Source of the DNA: JBLIOB01 sp047639575
GTDB lineage: Bacteria; Bacteroidota; Bacteroidia; Flavobacteriales_D; Parvicellaceae
Assembly: GCA_047639575.1 (NCBI GenBank)
Contig: JBLIOB010000226.1
Span: forward strand, 1-7,053
Length of the DNA: 7,053 nt
Reading direction: 5' to 3'
The notes beneath the pieces are model-generated. The model was given only the letters and a program-made list of their open reading frames with translations, was not told the DNA's origin and did no database searches. The translations under genes and the position numbers were made by a program. Positions within the stretch are counted from its first letter, which is position 1. Each line of letters starts with the position of its first letter. This document shows, piece after piece, positions 6,595 through 7,053 of the stretch.

Positions 6595-7053
6595 GCTGGA
6601 TAGATTGGTCTGTGCTGTTATTTACGCTTTTAACCATTGTTCTTTATGGTTCATGGAAAACACGTAAAAACAAAAATCTAGCGTCTTATTTAAAAGGGAA
6701 TAATTCGGAAAATTGGATGACGATTGGATTGTCAATTATGGCAACGCAGGCCAGTGCAATTACCTTCTTATCTACACCTGGATTAGCCTATGAAAGCGGA
6801 ATGGGGTTCGTTCAATTCTATTTCGGATTGCCATTGGCAATGATCATTATTTCCATTTTCTTCCTTCCCATTTATTATCGATTAAAAGTCTATACAGCCT
6901 ATCAATTTTTAGAAGGTAGATTCAATGGGGTGGTTCGGTCTTTTACTGCCTCTCTCTTTTTGATCTCAAGAGGATTGGCGGCAGGAATTACAATTTATGC
7001 TCCGGCAATTATTCTCTCAACCCTATTGGGATGGAACTTACAATTAACCTGTT
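6591..7053 (+). CDS. Sodium:solute symporter (SSS family), N-terminal part, truncated by window edge
   Basis: The frame opens with GTG at 6591 and stays open for 154 codons to the edge; family members usually have about 450-600 residues, so roughly a quarter to a third is seen. Visible helices are about 6-22, 42-66, 71-96 and 119-148. SSS hallmarks include ATQASAITFLSTPG (51-64), in the helix that contributes to the sodium and substrate sites in characterised members, and TAYQFLEGRF (102-111), the conserved loop before the next helix. Members couple inward sodium flow to uptake of sugars, amino acids, carboxylates or similar solutes; the substrate cannot be read from this fragment. The GTG is chosen because the first in-frame ATG is codon 43, which would delete the first helix, and because it forms a four-base overlap with the preceding stop. 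Third gene of the coupled operon with the deacetylase and the microprotein. Confidence 0.93.
   Translation, partial: MSWIDWSVLLFTLLTIVLYGSWKTRKNKNLASYLKGNNSENWMTIGLSIMATQASAITFLSTPGLAYESGMGFVQFYFGLPLAMIIISIFFLPIYYRLKVYTAYQFLEGRFNGVVRSFTASLFLISRGLAAGITIYAPAIILSTLLGWNLQLTC

Noticed and set aside
1..7053. tRNA, rRNA, insertion sequence or phage genes
   Set aside because: No tRNA cloverleaf, rRNA-like segment, transposase or phage-like protein was recognised on either strand.

Overview
The window looks like chromosomal DNA from a member of the Bacteroidota, most likely a marine or free-living Flavobacteriales relative. The evidence is a C-terminal type IX secretion (T9SS) sorting domain at the left edge, a DUF2911 protein, a TPR/SpoIIE-type phosphatase of the kind common in that phylum, candidate promoters with the Bacteroidota -7 element TAnnTTTG, mostly weak Shine-Dalgarno signals, and a moderately AT-rich composition. 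Nothing in the sequence fixes the genus.

Layout: (1) 1-194 is the 3' end of a plus-strand gene for a T9SS-exported protein, followed by a strong intrinsic terminator (227-258). (2) 195-556 is a gene-free convergent spacer. It holds that terminator, a 109-bp two-tier REP/MITE-like palindrome (350-458), and the terminator of the next, minus-strand gene (505-535). (3) 557-1408, minus strand, encodes an exported DUF2911 protein with a TPR-like tail. (4) 1409-1642 is a divergent promoter region. (5) 1643-3955 encodes a 770-residue membrane-anchored protein with an exported TPR domain, one transmembrane helix, a coiled coil and a cytoplasmic SpoIIE/PP2C phosphatase domain. (6) From 4037 to the right edge there is a tightly packed plus-strand operon: an exported multidomain PIG-L (LmbE-like) deacetylase (4037-6484), a 37-residue single-helix membrane protein (6481-6594) and the start of a sodium:solute symporter (6591 to beyond 7053). 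Its three genes overlap by four bases at each junction (ATGA, then GTGA).

Working together: the deacetylase, microprotein and symporter very probably form one translationally coupled unit. A plausible but unproven role is periplasmic processing of an N-acylated compound followed by sodium-driven uptake, with the microprotein as a small accessory subunit of the transporter. The phosphatase lies upstream on the same strand, but a TAnnTTTG element just after its stop codon suggests that the operon can be transcribed separately. The items most worth follow-up are the unannotated-looking 37-residue microprotein with its overlapping start/stop cascade, and the long palindrome between the convergent genes.
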